Part shown: positions 18,551 through 26,926 of the stretch, piece by piece
Layout: each line of letters opens with the position of its first letter
Position numbering within the stretch: the stretch's first letter is position 1
Origin: CAWIVH01 sp963839475
GTDB lineage: Bacteria; Acidobacteriota; UBA6911
Reading direction: 5' to 3'
Assembly: GCA_963839475.1 (NCBI GenBank)
Contig: CAWIVH010000019.1
Location: 1-64,000, forward strand
Length of the DNA stretch: 64,000 nucleotides
The notes under the pieces: model-generated
Seen by the model: only the letters and a program-made list of their open reading frames with translations
Database searches by the model: none
Told to the model about the DNA's origin: nothing
Position numbers and translations under genes: made by a program

Positions 18551-20650
18551 TTACTTTTTCGGTGCGGCCGCATCCAGCAATCTCTTGAATGCTTCATCGT
18601 CCGTCTTGAAATCACGGGCGGCCTGGCCCACGCGAGTGATCCTGATGCTGCGAATAGAATCGCCCTTTTTGGCTTCCTTCAGTTGATCCATCCCTGCAAT
18701 CAACTTTCCTATAGGAGTGCGGCTGCCCTGGGGGGCCGGATCCGGACTAAGGGTGATGTAAAACCCGTTCGGTCCCGAAACCCCGAGGATACCTGCGGCA
18801 TCGTGACGGAGCACCGGATTTTCCGTTAACGGCAGCTGTTCAATCCGAACGGACTTCTGAGTCTCCGATTCAATGAGTCCGCTGAGGAGGCGGTCGCCGA
18901 GGTCGAGGGAACCAATCGGCGGAGCTTCCGGCCGGGACCCGCCTCGTCCCGGCCCGCCGAATCCACCCGTCCCGGGGCCGCCCGCGCGTCCGGCCTCCGG
19001 AGGCTTGTTCCCTTCCACGATTCGAACAAAATGGGCGGTCGGCAAGGGAGCATGAACATAATCGAGCTCCGCCATTACATGAAAGGGCTGCTCGGCCGGT
19101 CCGAAGGCAATATCGGCGAAAAGGCCGTCTGAGAGATAAATCCCCTGCGTGGACAACGGCCGGTCCAGATTCGCGATCCCGTAGACCACGACCGCCGTGG
19201 CCAGCGCCGAGTGCTGCTGATGCTCGGTATAAGGCACAAGCTCATTGTAGGTATCGTAAAGCGTGTGCCAGGCATGCATATACGAGTAGTTCGTCTGGGT
19301 TCTGAAACTGAGAGTAGGCACGCTTGACATCTCGAAGGACGAGTGGTCGGATCCACCCGGGCTGGTCGCGTGCGCCCGGGGCATGGTTCGCTCGAGCTTG
19401 AACGGCCATTTGGGATTCAGCGTAACGAGGGGCGCGGTTATCTTCTGGAAATCGGAATACCAGGTTTCCGGCACTGCGGCCCCGGTAATCGCACTCGGAC
19501 TGCCGTCGCGATTGATCATAGCCACAATCTTGGCGTGGGCTTCGGGATGCTTCTTTAACCAGGCCAGAGACCCTACCAGACCGCTTTCCTCGGCGGCAAA
19601 CAGCATGAAAACGATGGAGCGCTTGGGCTTGGCTCCCACGGCCTGGATCATACGGATCGCCTCCATTCCCGGAGCAAACCCTGATCCGTCGTCCACCGCT
19701 CCCGTCGCCCCGCTGAAACAGTCGAAATGGCCGCCCATGATCACATACTCGTCGGGGTGGGTGGATCCCCTGAGTGTAGCCACGACATTGTGATACTTCA
19801 CCGGACCCATCTTGAACCAGTTGCGAATGTCGAATTCCAGCTCAACCGGCTCCCCTTTTTCGACCATGGATTTGATCTCGTTATATTGCCTCTCGACCAG
19901 CTTGATATCTGGCAGAACCGGAAGTTTGTCCCATGATTCCACATAGCCGTCCAGGATGCGGAATGGCTCTTCCTTGGACATTTGAATAGTACCCAGCGCG
20001 CCGGCGTCAACGAGAGCCTTAGTTAGTGGCGGAATCAGTTGCGCATCCGAGTACTCCGGGGTGCCTCGTCGGCCGTCTCGAGCAAAGCCCGTGCTCTCGC
20101 CGGCAATGAGTACCCACGCCCCATTAAAGCTGCTCTTTCTGGACTGCAATTCTTCAAGCGCCTGGGAGACGGCAGCTCGTTTCTTTTCAATATTTTCTGG
20201 GGTTGCATTCCGCCCCGGGATGGAGAAAGGATCAGACTTTAGAACTACCACCGGCCCGCGCTGAACGCCTTTGGTACCGGCAGTAAAGCTGGGAGTGCTG
20301 AAAAAGAGGGATTTCTCGGCAGGTTTGGTCATCTTGCCGGACCATGGTCCACGGTTAAACCCGACCGGAACTTCGCCGGCCTCTTCCAGCTCAGCCTCGA
20401 GCCCCCATTGCCGGAACTGCCAAACCGCCCAGGCGGTCGCATCATTATAGGCATTGGATCCCGTTTCGCGGCCGCCAAACCGGTTGCTGGCGTAGTCATT
20501 CCAGGTCATGACACGGTTATCACGTGTCCCGGCTTCGATAATCTTCTGGAGTGTCTCATCCTCTTGCGGTTGTGCCGGCAAAGGCCCCCGGTCGATGGCC
20601 AGGAAAAGCAGTACCAGGCAGGTCCAAATAGTTTTATTGCGCATTTTCAT
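18551..20650 (-). CDS. Secreted M28 family aminopeptidase fused to a cyclophilin-like domain
   Basis: A 699-residue exported protein with an N-terminal signal peptide (cleavage after about residue 26). The M28 zinc peptidase lies in residues 290-520: GGHFDCFSGATGAVDDGSGF gives the first His and the bridging Asp, AAEESGL the general-base and ligand Glu, and GGSDHSSFE the last His. A protease-associated region precedes it. From about residue 540 a divergent cyclophilin-type peptidyl-prolyl isomerase follows: ADIAFGPAEQPFHVMAELDY, then TAHFVRIVEG, GFYITLSPDP and IGKLIAGMDQL. A Gly/Pro/Arg-rich insert of about 30 residues splits it. The arrangement suggests extracytoplasmic peptide turnover coupled to folding. 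It ends at a strong terminator. Confidence 0.8.
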   Translation of the reverse strand: MKMRNKTIWTCLVLLFLAIDRGPLPAQPQEDETLQKIIEAGTRDNRVMTWNDYASNRFGGRETGSNAYNDATAWAVWQFRQWGLEAELEEAGEVPVGFNRGPWSGKMTKPAEKSLFFSTPSFTAGTKGVQRGPVVVLKSDPFSIPGRNATPENIEKKRAAVSQALEELQSRKSSFNGAWVLIAGESTGFARDGRRGTPEYSDAQLIPPLTKALVDAGALGTIQMSKEEPFRILDGYVESWDKLPVLPDIKLVERQYNEIKSMVEKGEPVELEFDIRNWFKMGPVKYHNVVATLRGSTHPDEYVIMGGHFDCFSGATGAVDDGSGFAPGMEAIRMIQAVGAKPKRSIVFMLFAAEESGLVGSLAWLKKHPEAHAKIVAMINRDGSPSAITGAAVPETWYSDFQKITAPLVTLNPKWPFKLERTMPRAHATSPGGSDHSSFEMSSVPTLSFRTQTNYSYMHAWHTLYDTYNELVPYTEHQQHSALATAVVVYGIANLDRPLSTQGIYLSDGLFADIAFGPAEQPFHVMAELDYVHAPLPTAHFVRIVEGNKPPEAGRAGGPGTGGFGGPGRGGSRPEAPPIGSLDLGDRLLSGLIESETQKSVRIEQLPLTENPVLRHDAAGILGVSGPNGFYITLSPDPAPQGSRTPIGKLIAGMDQLKEAKKGDSIRSIRITRVGQAARDFKTDDEAFKRLLDAAAPKK

Positions 20651-20969
20651 CCATTCTCCGGCTTTTTGCTGGAAATCAGCCGACCCTGCCGAGCGGGTTC
20701 AATCCCCCGTTCCCGCGATCAGGCGGAACCGAAGTCTCACCCCTCGATTGGCGATCGCCCCAGACCAGGACTAAAGGGCGGATAATACACCAAAAGTACT
20801 GCGCAGGCAGAAGCAGAATCCAGGGCGCGTCTTTCTGAATTTGAATGAACCAAATCCCCCGCTTTTCCGTTTATTTGACTGGAATCGCAATTCCTGTCAA
20901 CCTTCCAGCGGCTGTGCCGTATCAGGAGACTGGCAGGAGGGCTGTCAGTGCTTTGATTCAGGAGGAAGC
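20651..20969. other. Divergent intergenic region between M28 and TolC genes
   Basis: About 320 bases that must hold both promoters. The right end contains the strong site CAGGAGGAAGC before the TolC start. I see no clear operator and no further gene. Confidence 0.5.
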
Positions 20970-22664
20970 ATGCATCGCAGGTCCCGTTTGATCCTAGCTG
21001 CCGTCGTGATCTTTTCGATATTGGGGATGATCGCCTCCGACGCCGCCGCTCAATCGAACGAAAATCAATCCCTGGTGCCGAAACTGGGACCGTTGCCCCC
21101 GCTGCCGCCCTTGCCGGAAAGCCCGATGGAGAAGGCTGAAAAAGACGGAACAGTGCTCCGCCTGAACTTGAGGGATATTGCAAAACTGGCCATTCAATAC
21201 AATCTGGATCTGGCCATCTCTGATTTGAACGAAGAGTTGAAAAAACAGGAAATCGTCAAGGCTCATGGCGCCTACGATCCGACGCTCAGCGCCAATGTAG
21301 GGCTGTTCTCCCAGAAAGCAGCGAATACGAACCTGTCCACGATATCCCTGCAGGGAAAGTACAACAAGTTTGACGTCGGCTACTGGAATTTCCAATTCAA
21401 ACAAAACATCAAAACCGGCGGGAACCTCACCGCCGTCTTCAACTCCAATAAGAGCGATTCGAACCAATCCTTTTTTATTTTCAATCCACAATATAATGCG
21501 GCGACAACCGTGACCTTCGTGCAGCCCCTCTTGCGCGGGTTCCGGATCGATCAAAACCGCGGCAACATCCTGCTGGCTGACGTGAACCTGAAAATCAGCG
21601 ACAGCCAGTCCAGGCAAAAGGTGGTCGACACCATCGCCCAGATACTCGGTCAATACTGGGATCTGGTCGGTGCCATGCGCGATTACGAGATCAAGCGAGA
21701 ATCCATGCGGCTCGCCCAGGTGACGCTGCGCGACAACCAGAGACGGATGGAAATCGGCACCGGGACTTCTTTGGCCGTGACTGAGGCCCGTGCGACGGTT
21801 GCACAGCGCGAGGTGGATCTCACCACCGTGGAAGAGCTGATCATGATCGCGGAAAACATCGGGCGAGCCGCCATTTCCAACGATCGGAGATCGGAAATCT
21901 GGGGCAAATTCATTGTGCCGGCGGATGCTCCGGATTATCAGGAATTCACGATAGATCTGGAAGACGCCACGGAAACCGCGCTGAAGAACCGGATGGAACT
22001 CCAGCAGATCGACCTCAACCTCAGGGGCAACGACATTTACCAGCGGATGGGTGAAAGCTACCGGAAATGGCAGGTGGATCTGACGGCTTCTTTCGGCACA
22101 AGCGCCGTTGCCGGACCGCAGTCGTTAATCATTGATCCCTTGACCGGAACTTCGCAAATCACCATCGCACCGGAATTGGTCGGCGGAATGGGGCACGCCT
22201 ACAAGCTGCTCTTCACCGGGGGATTCACCAACTGGATGGTCGGCTTCAACCTTCAAATACCGCTGGGCAACAAAAACGTGGACTCCCAGCTCGCCCAGGT
22301 AAAGATCGATTCCCGGCAGCAGCTAATGCGGCGGAAGAACACCGAACAGCAGATTCGTGTCGAGGTCCGGAACGCCTACCAGAAAATGGAAACCAGCCGG
22401 AAGCAAATTGACACCGCCAAAGTTTCCCTTGAACTGGCGAAAAAGCAGCTTTGGGGAGAAGAACGCCGTCTTCAGAGCGGAGCCAGCCAGACTTTTCTGG
22501 TGCTGCAGCGTCAGAACGAATACTCGGCTGCGCAGGGGACAGAACTCCAGGCCCTGATTGCCTACAAGAAATCGATAATCGCTCTCCAGCGAGCGATGAA
22601 CACACTTCTGGAATCGAACGGATTCGAGCTCGCCCAGGCCAGGCCCGCGCCAACTTTGAAATAG
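20970..22664 (+). CDS. TolC family outer membrane efflux protein
   Basis: A 564-residue outer-membrane channel subunit. The start at 20970 has CAGGAGGAAGC directly before it and opens a signal peptide ending in AAAQS; an upstream in-frame ATG at 20841 gives a poor N-terminus. The protein shows the two-fold repeat of OEP domains: LRDIAKLAIQYNLDLAISD and a second start near LEDATETALKNRMELQQIDL, each followed by long helices rich in Gln, Ala and Glu. The N-terminal linker is proline-rich. TolC-type trimers carry exported small molecules or proteins across the outer membrane with an inner-membrane pump. No pump or adaptor gene is adjacent, so the partner is elsewhere. Confidence 0.9.
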   Translation: MHRRSRLILAAVVIFSILGMIASDAAAQSNENQSLVPKLGPLPPLPPLPESPMEKAEKDGTVLRLNLRDIAKLAIQYNLDLAISDLNEELKKQEIVKAHGAYDPTLSANVGLFSQKAANTNLSTISLQGKYNKFDVGYWNFQFKQNIKTGGNLTAVFNSNKSDSNQSFFIFNPQYNAATTVTFVQPLLRGFRIDQNRGNILLADVNLKISDSQSRQKVVDTIAQILGQYWDLVGAMRDYEIKRESMRLAQVTLRDNQRRMEIGTGTSLAVTEARATVAQREVDLTTVEELIMIAENIGRAAISNDRRSEIWGKFIVPADAPDYQEFTIDLEDATETALKNRMELQQIDLNLRGNDIYQRMGESYRKWQVDLTASFGTSAVAGPQSLIIDPLTGTSQITIAPELVGGMGHAYKLLFTGGFTNWMVGFNLQIPLGNKNVDSQLAQVKIDSRQQLMRRKNTEQQIRVEVRNAYQKMETSRKQIDTAKVSLELAKKQLWGEERRLQSGASQTFLVLQRQNEYSAAQGTELQALIAYKKSIIALQRAMNTLLESNGFELAQARPAPTLK

Positions 22665-22866
22665 CTTGTTCCAAATCTTCGGGGAGTCCTTCCCTTCCAG
22701 CGTGAAATCGTTCAGCAAGCATGAACTCTCCTCCGATATCGCGCAAAAATGAGGTTCTCATTTCCCTGTTCCCGGGGAATTATTGCGGCCGATAGCAAAT
22801 CGAGCCGCTTTTCAGCCCCTGATTTGTGTTAATAATTCAACATCCATAACTTTTTGCGGAAATGGC

Positions 22867-23610
22867 ATGAAAGTAGTGCAAAGCACGGCCGAGAATCAGG
22901 CTGAACCCCAGGAATCACAGGCTGCAAAGCTGTCGTTCATGGAAAGGCTCCGGATAGCGGTGATTTCGTCCGTGGGCTACTGGGCGATACGGCTGACTTG
23001 CATGACGCTGAGATGGGAGGTTGAGGGCAGGGATTACCACGATCAAATCCTGGTCACCGGCCGGCGCATTATTTATGTCTTCTGGCACGGTAGAATTTTC
23101 ACGGCCACCTATTACTGGCGGAATCGAGGAATTGTGGTGATGACCAGCCAGAACAGGGACGGCGAATATATCGCTCGTGTGATCCAGCGCTTCGGCTACG
23201 GAGCGGCCAGGGGATCAAGCACGCGCGGCAGCCGCCGTGCTCTGGTGGAGATGATCCGGGTTTTGCGCCGGAACAACGATGTGGCATTCACCATCGACGG
23301 ACCGCGGGGACCGCGATACGTAGCCAAACCGGGGGCAACTTACCTCGCATGGAAAACGGGGCATGCGATCCTCCCCTTTAACATTTCTGTGGACAAAAAG
23401 TGGGTATTCCGCAGTTGGGACTTATTCGAGGTGCCGAAGCCCTTTGCCAGGGCGGCCGTGTTCATCGCTCCCCCGATATCGGTCGAGGCTGATGCCTCGG
23501 AAGAGGCCATCGAAGCCGCCCAGCAGGATCTCCAGCGCGTCCTGGACGAGCTCAGGGAACGCGGCGATTCTTATTGGAACCGCAAAGCCCACGATGGCAC
23601 AAATACTTAA
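22867..23610 (+). CDS. DUF374 lysophospholipid acyltransferase family protein
   Basis: A 247-residue protein of the LpxL-like/DUF374 group. The start at 22867 is an estimate; GGAAATGG precedes it weakly, and an earlier ATG at 22783 is possible. The motifs VFWHGRIFTATYYW (the catalytic His-containing block), TSQNRDGEYIARVIQRFGY, RGSSTRGSRRAL and TIDGPRGPRY define the family. Members are thought to acylate a lipid, probably in the inner leaflet of the inner membrane; related LpxL proteins add secondary acyl chains to lipid A. It lies 200 bases after the TolC gene in the same direction. A role in envelope lipid synthesis is likely, but the exact acceptor is unknown. Confidence 0.85.
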   Translation: MKVVQSTAENQAEPQESQAAKLSFMERLRIAVISSVGYWAIRLTCMTLRWEVEGRDYHDQILVTGRRIIYVFWHGRIFTATYYWRNRGIVVMTSQNRDGEYIARVIQRFGYGAARGSSTRGSRRALVEMIRVLRRNNDVAFTIDGPRGPRYVAKPGATYLAWKTGHAILPFNISVDKKWVFRSWDLFEVPKPFARAAVFIAPPISVEADASEEAIEAAQQDLQRVLDELRERGDSYWNRKAHDGTNT

Positions 23611-23685
23611 GATCAGTTGTATGCGACCTTCATGATCTTGGCGCTTATTAATACGCGGCTCAACCTATCCTTATCACCGATGCAG

Positions 23686-23731
23686 TCGACAAGGCGGAGA
23701 CGAGATGGCATAATCTGAAAAATCTCAGATT
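23686..23731 (+). promoter_or_regulatory. Promoter and overlapping inverted repeat before the peroxiredoxin gene
   Basis: A sigma-70-like promoter is visible: TCGACA at 23686-23691, a 17-base spacer, and CATAAT at 23709-23714, each one mismatch from consensus. A perfect 7-bp inverted repeat (AATCTGA, 23712-23718; TCAGATT, 23725-23731; 6-base gap) overlaps the -10 and the likely start point. That is where a repressor would bind. Which regulator binds is unknown. Confidence 0.6.
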
Positions 23732-23757
23732 TAGTCTATCGATCACCCGGACACAAA

Positions 23758-24486
23758 ATGTATTTGTTTCTCTCATTTTTAATGAGCCTGGCCGGCATCC
23801 AAATCTATTTTGTATTCCTCTGGCTCGGAGTTTATCGTCGTTACCCGATTGAAACCTATGCCCTGATGCTCTTGGGGACTCTTCTGGCTTTCTGGGCTGC
23901 GAGGCAGAAAAAGAGTTTCTGGCGCTTCGCCCTGGCCTTTATGAATGGTTTTCTCCTGATATTTATCCTGGCCTGGACCCTTCATTATTCACGCCTGCCG
24001 GACCGGATCATACCGTTCCGGGCGGGCCAGGCATTCCCCTCGATCACGCTCGCCGATCAGGATGAGCGGCCCTTTGCCAGCGATGACCTCAAAGGCAAAA
24101 CGGCCGTCCTCTATATTTTTTATCGCGGGGATTGGTGACCGTTCTGCCGCGCCGAGCTGGGACAGCTCCAGGCCTACTTCGGGGAGTTTAAGAAGCGTGG
24201 AGTGGAGATCTACGCCATCAGCGTGGACAGCCCTGAAAACTCGCGACGGCTGCGCCGGAAACTGGGAGCCGGGTATACCTTTCTATCCGATCCGGATGGC
24301 AAGGTACTGGATCTGTTCAATATCCGGCATCACCAGCCCAATCCCGGCGGCAAAGACATAGCCTTACCCACCATGATCCTGACGGATAAAGCGGGAATCA
24401 TTCGCTGGGTGCATTTGGCTGATGACTACCGGGTCCGGACCGCGCCGGATCGCATTTTAGAGCTCATCGATAACGAAACCCTATAA
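23758..24486 (+). CDS. Membrane-anchored peroxiredoxin-like selenoprotein (Sec at TGA 24136-24138)
   Basis: The gene reads as 242 residues if TGA at 24136-24138 is decoded as selenocysteine (residue 127); otherwise it splits into two open frames in the same phase. Residues 1-78 form about three hydrophobic helices. Residues 85-242 are an AhpC/TSA-redoxin domain: FRAGQAFPSITLAD, then FYRGDW-U-PFCRAELGQL, then ISVDSPENSRRL, FLSDPDGKVLDLFNI and LPTMILTDKAGIIRWVHL. Cysteine homologues have Cys at the TGA position (GDWCPFCR), which is the peroxidatic residue, so the motif becomes UxxC with Cys130 as the resolving thiol. Codons on both sides stay in frame, and the fold continues without gap to TAA at 24484-24486. 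It should reduce peroxides at the membrane. The ATG lacks a strong Shine-Dalgarno. An M20 gene follows 13 bases later. Confidence 0.82.
24139..24173 (+). promoter_or_regulatory. SECIS-like hairpin downstream of the in-frame TGA
   Basis: Immediately after the TGA the mRNA can fold an upper stem GAGCU/AGCUC (24154-24158 with 24164-24168) closed by the loop GGGAC (24159-24163). A lower stem GCC/GGC (24146-24148 with 24171-24173) is separated from it by an asymmetric internal loop. The apical loop starts 20 bases after the TGA and begins with G. This fits the known bacterial SECIS layout (short stem, small loop with a G in the first two positions, 16-37 bases from the codon) recognised by SelB. 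The hairpin lies within the coding sequence, as bacterial SECIS elements do. Confidence 0.65.
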
Positions 24487-24499
24487 AGGAAAAAACAGG

Positions 24500-25840
24500 A
24501 TGCTCGATCTGAATGCCGGTTCCCTGACCGGGGCCAAGCTAGCCCTGGTTTTTGTTCTTTGCGGCGGGTTTGCCGTATTTTCGCGGGCACAAAACCCGGC
24601 GGCGGCGCCTTTGTATTCGGCCATGGATCAGGCAATCGAAAGGGTCGAACCCAAGGCTGTCGCCTGGCGCCGCGATTTCCATCAGCATCCCGAACTGTCC
24701 AACCGTGAAGTCCGCACGGCAAAAATCGTCGCGGACCATTTGACAAGCCTAGGAATGGAAGTGCGCACGGGGGTCGCGCATACAGGCGTGGTGGGCACTT
24801 TGCGCGGTGGCAAGCCAGGGCCGGTCGTAGCACTGCGCGCCGATATGGACGCGCTGCCGGTCGTCGAAGAAGTGGATCTTCCTTTTGCCTCCAAAGTGCG
24901 CTCGACCTATAACGAGCGGGAAGTGGGCGTAATGCACGCCTGCGGCCATGACAACCACATCTCCATCCTGATGGCCGCGGCTGAGGTTTTAGCAGGCATA
25001 CGGCAGGAATTGCCCGGCACCGTGAGGTTTATTTTTCAGCCTGCGGAGGAGGGCGCCCCGTCCGGCGAGGAAGGGGGTGCTGGCCTTATGATTAAGGAGG
25101 GAGCGCTCGACAATCCCAAAGTTGACGCGATTTTCGGCCTGCACGTTTTCCCCTACCCCGTGGGTCAAATCGGATATCGCGCGGGCGGGATCATGGCCAG
25201 CTCCGATACCTTGAGGATACAAATCCGTGGCCGGCAAACCCACGGGGCCCTGCCCTGGGCCGGCGTAGACCCGATCGTGGCGGCCGCCGAAGTCATTCTC
25301 GGCCTCCAGAACATCATCAGCCGCCAGACCGACTTGACCCGATCCCCCGCCATCATCACCATCGGGAATCTGCAAGGGGGCGTCCGGAGCAACATCATCC
25401 CGGACAAAGTGGATATGGAAGGCACGATTCGCGTATTCGACCCGCAGGTGCAGAAGGGAATACACGAACGGATCCGCCGGACCGCCGAAAACATCGCCAG
25501 GAGTTCCGGAGCCGAAGCGGGTGTCGAAATTATCGGAGGAAATCCGGTCACCTTCAACGACCCAAAGCTCACGGAAAGCATGATCCCCACGCTCAAGCGC
25601 GTGGGCAGGGGCAATGCCCATGAAGTGCTGCCATCGACTACGGCCGAGGATTTCTCGCTTTATGAAAAGCAGGTTCCGGGAATGTTTTTCTTCCTCGGGG
25701 TTACGCCGCAAACCATCGATCCCAAGAATGCCGCACCCAATCACTCTCCGAGATTTTTCGCAGACGAGGGCGGGCTCAAAGTCGGAATCAGGGCAATGGC
25801 GAACCTAGTAGTGGACTATTTGAGCCAAAATCAAAAATGA
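24500..25840 (+). CDS. Secreted M20 family amidohydrolase
   Basis: A 446-residue metallo-amidohydrolase of the IAA-amino-acid/hippurate hydrolase type. A signal peptide (LALVFVLCGGFAVFSRAQ) sends it out of the cytoplasm. The motifs are complete: WRRDFHQHPELSNRE, ALRADMDALPVVEE (metal-binding Asp), HACGHDNHISILM (Cys and His ligands), QPAEEGAPSGEEGGAGLM (Glu pair), HGALPWAGVDPI and, near the end, LPSTTAEDFSLY. It should release an acyl or aminoacyl group from an N-acyl amino acid or related amide. It starts 13 bases after the selenoprotein stop with AAGGAAAAAACAGG upstream, so the two are almost certainly co-transcribed. Confidence 0.9.
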   Translation: MLDLNAGSLTGAKLALVFVLCGGFAVFSRAQNPAAAPLYSAMDQAIERVEPKAVAWRRDFHQHPELSNREVRTAKIVADHLTSLGMEVRTGVAHTGVVGTLRGGKPGPVVALRADMDALPVVEEVDLPFASKVRSTYNEREVGVMHACGHDNHISILMAAAEVLAGIRQELPGTVRFIFQPAEEGAPSGEEGGAGLMIKEGALDNPKVDAIFGLHVFPYPVGQIGYRAGGIMASSDTLRIQIRGRQTHGALPWAGVDPIVAAAEVILGLQNIISRQTDLTRSPAIITIGNLQGGVRSNIIPDKVDMEGTIRVFDPQVQKGIHERIRRTAENIARSSGAEAGVEIIGGNPVTFNDPKLTESMIPTLKRVGRGNAHEVLPSTTAEDFSLYEKQVPGMFFFLGVTPQTIDPKNAAPNHSPRFFADEGGLKVGIRAMANLVVDYLSQNQK

Positions 25841-25937
25841 AACAATTGCTGACTGCAAATTGCGGATTGCGAATTAAAAAATAATCTAGGATGATCGGCC
25901 GGTAGACCTGGAGTCATCCATTCAGTAGAGGCAGGTT

Positions 25938-26868
25938 ATGACACGTAAACTCAGCAAGATCGCTCCTGACTGGTGGGATTACACAACGCTCGATCCGGCC
26001 ATTCTGCGCGATGCCGCGAAGCTTGACACCGAAGCAGATGCAGGGCCTGGCCCGGGAGGGATTCAGGGTCGTTTTTTATGACACCCTGGAGGAGTTCTAC
26101 CTCGCCGAGGCGCTGGAATACATCGATGCATGGCGGCGGGCCGAACCGGACAATCCTGTCGGAATATGCGGGCCGATCGGCCCTACCGAACAGCTTCCTC
26201 TGGTAGCCCGGATGGTTAACGCTTTCGATCTGAAGCTCAAGGATGCCCACTTCTGGGGAATGGACGAGTGGGTTGTGGATGGGCGGGAAGTCGCTGAAAA
26301 CCACCCCCTTTCATTTGCCCGGGCCGACCGCGAGATGTGCTTCAAACGCATCCGCAAGGAGCTGGCGATGCCTGAATCCAACCTTCATTTTCCCAAAGCC
26401 GACGCTCGCGCCTACATCCAGAGCTGGGAGGGTGTCCGCTGTGCTGTTATGCAGGGAGGACAAGGGGACATCAAGCACTGGGCTTTCAATGACCCGCTTC
26501 CCCGTCGCGGAAAATACAAATCCGAACCGCCGAAACCGGCGGAGTATCTGAAACTGACCACCCGCGTCGTCGACCTTCATCCGGTTACTATAATGCAGAA
26601 CGCCCGAACCTCGGGAGGAGGACAACTGGATCTGGTCCCCACCCAGGCGGTTTCGGTGGGCCCGCTGCAAACCTGGAAAGCCGAAAAGGTCTCGATCTGG
26701 CACGCCGGCACACACGACAACCCGTTCGGAATGCGACTGACCACCCTCATGATTGGGAAGCAAATCCCGGATTCCTCCGTGCCCATGTCACTCCTGGCGC
26801 TGCATCCCAACGTGCAGTTCAATTTCTATCGGCCGGCCATCGGTGCCTGCGCGGTGGAAATGCACTGA
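25938..26868 (+). pseudogene. Glucosamine-6-phosphate deaminase-like gene with a frameshift
   Basis: From the ATG at 25938 (AGAGGCAGGTT upstream) the frame gives MTRKLSKIAPDWWDYTTL and DPAILRDAAK, which is the usual N-terminus of a NagB-like subgroup. It then leaves phase. From about 26018-26023 the homology continues one frame over: LTPKQMQGLAREGFRVVFYD, GICGPIGPTEQLPLVARM, AHFWGMDEWV, LSFARADREM and HAGTHDNPFGMRLT, up to TGA at 26868. Removing one base within AAGCTT restores a continuous protein of about 309 residues. Either the gene has just been inactivated or the read carries a one-base error. The product would belong to the NagB/RpiA sugar-phosphate isomerase superfamily. It ends about 60 bases before the sigma-factor operon. 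Confidence 0.8.
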
Positions 26869-26926
26869 TGCGGTGTAATCCTGAAACGAATTTCCCCGTC
26901 ATTATAGGTGAGGGGGAGAGATCAGG

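Noticed and set aside
24136..24138. TGA as a nonsense mutation that makes the peroxiredoxin a pseudogene
   Set aside because: It sits precisely at the catalytic Cys, no other defect exists on either side, and a SECIS-like hairpin follows. A random stop would be unlikely to hit that codon. It remains the main alternative until selenocysteine genes are found.
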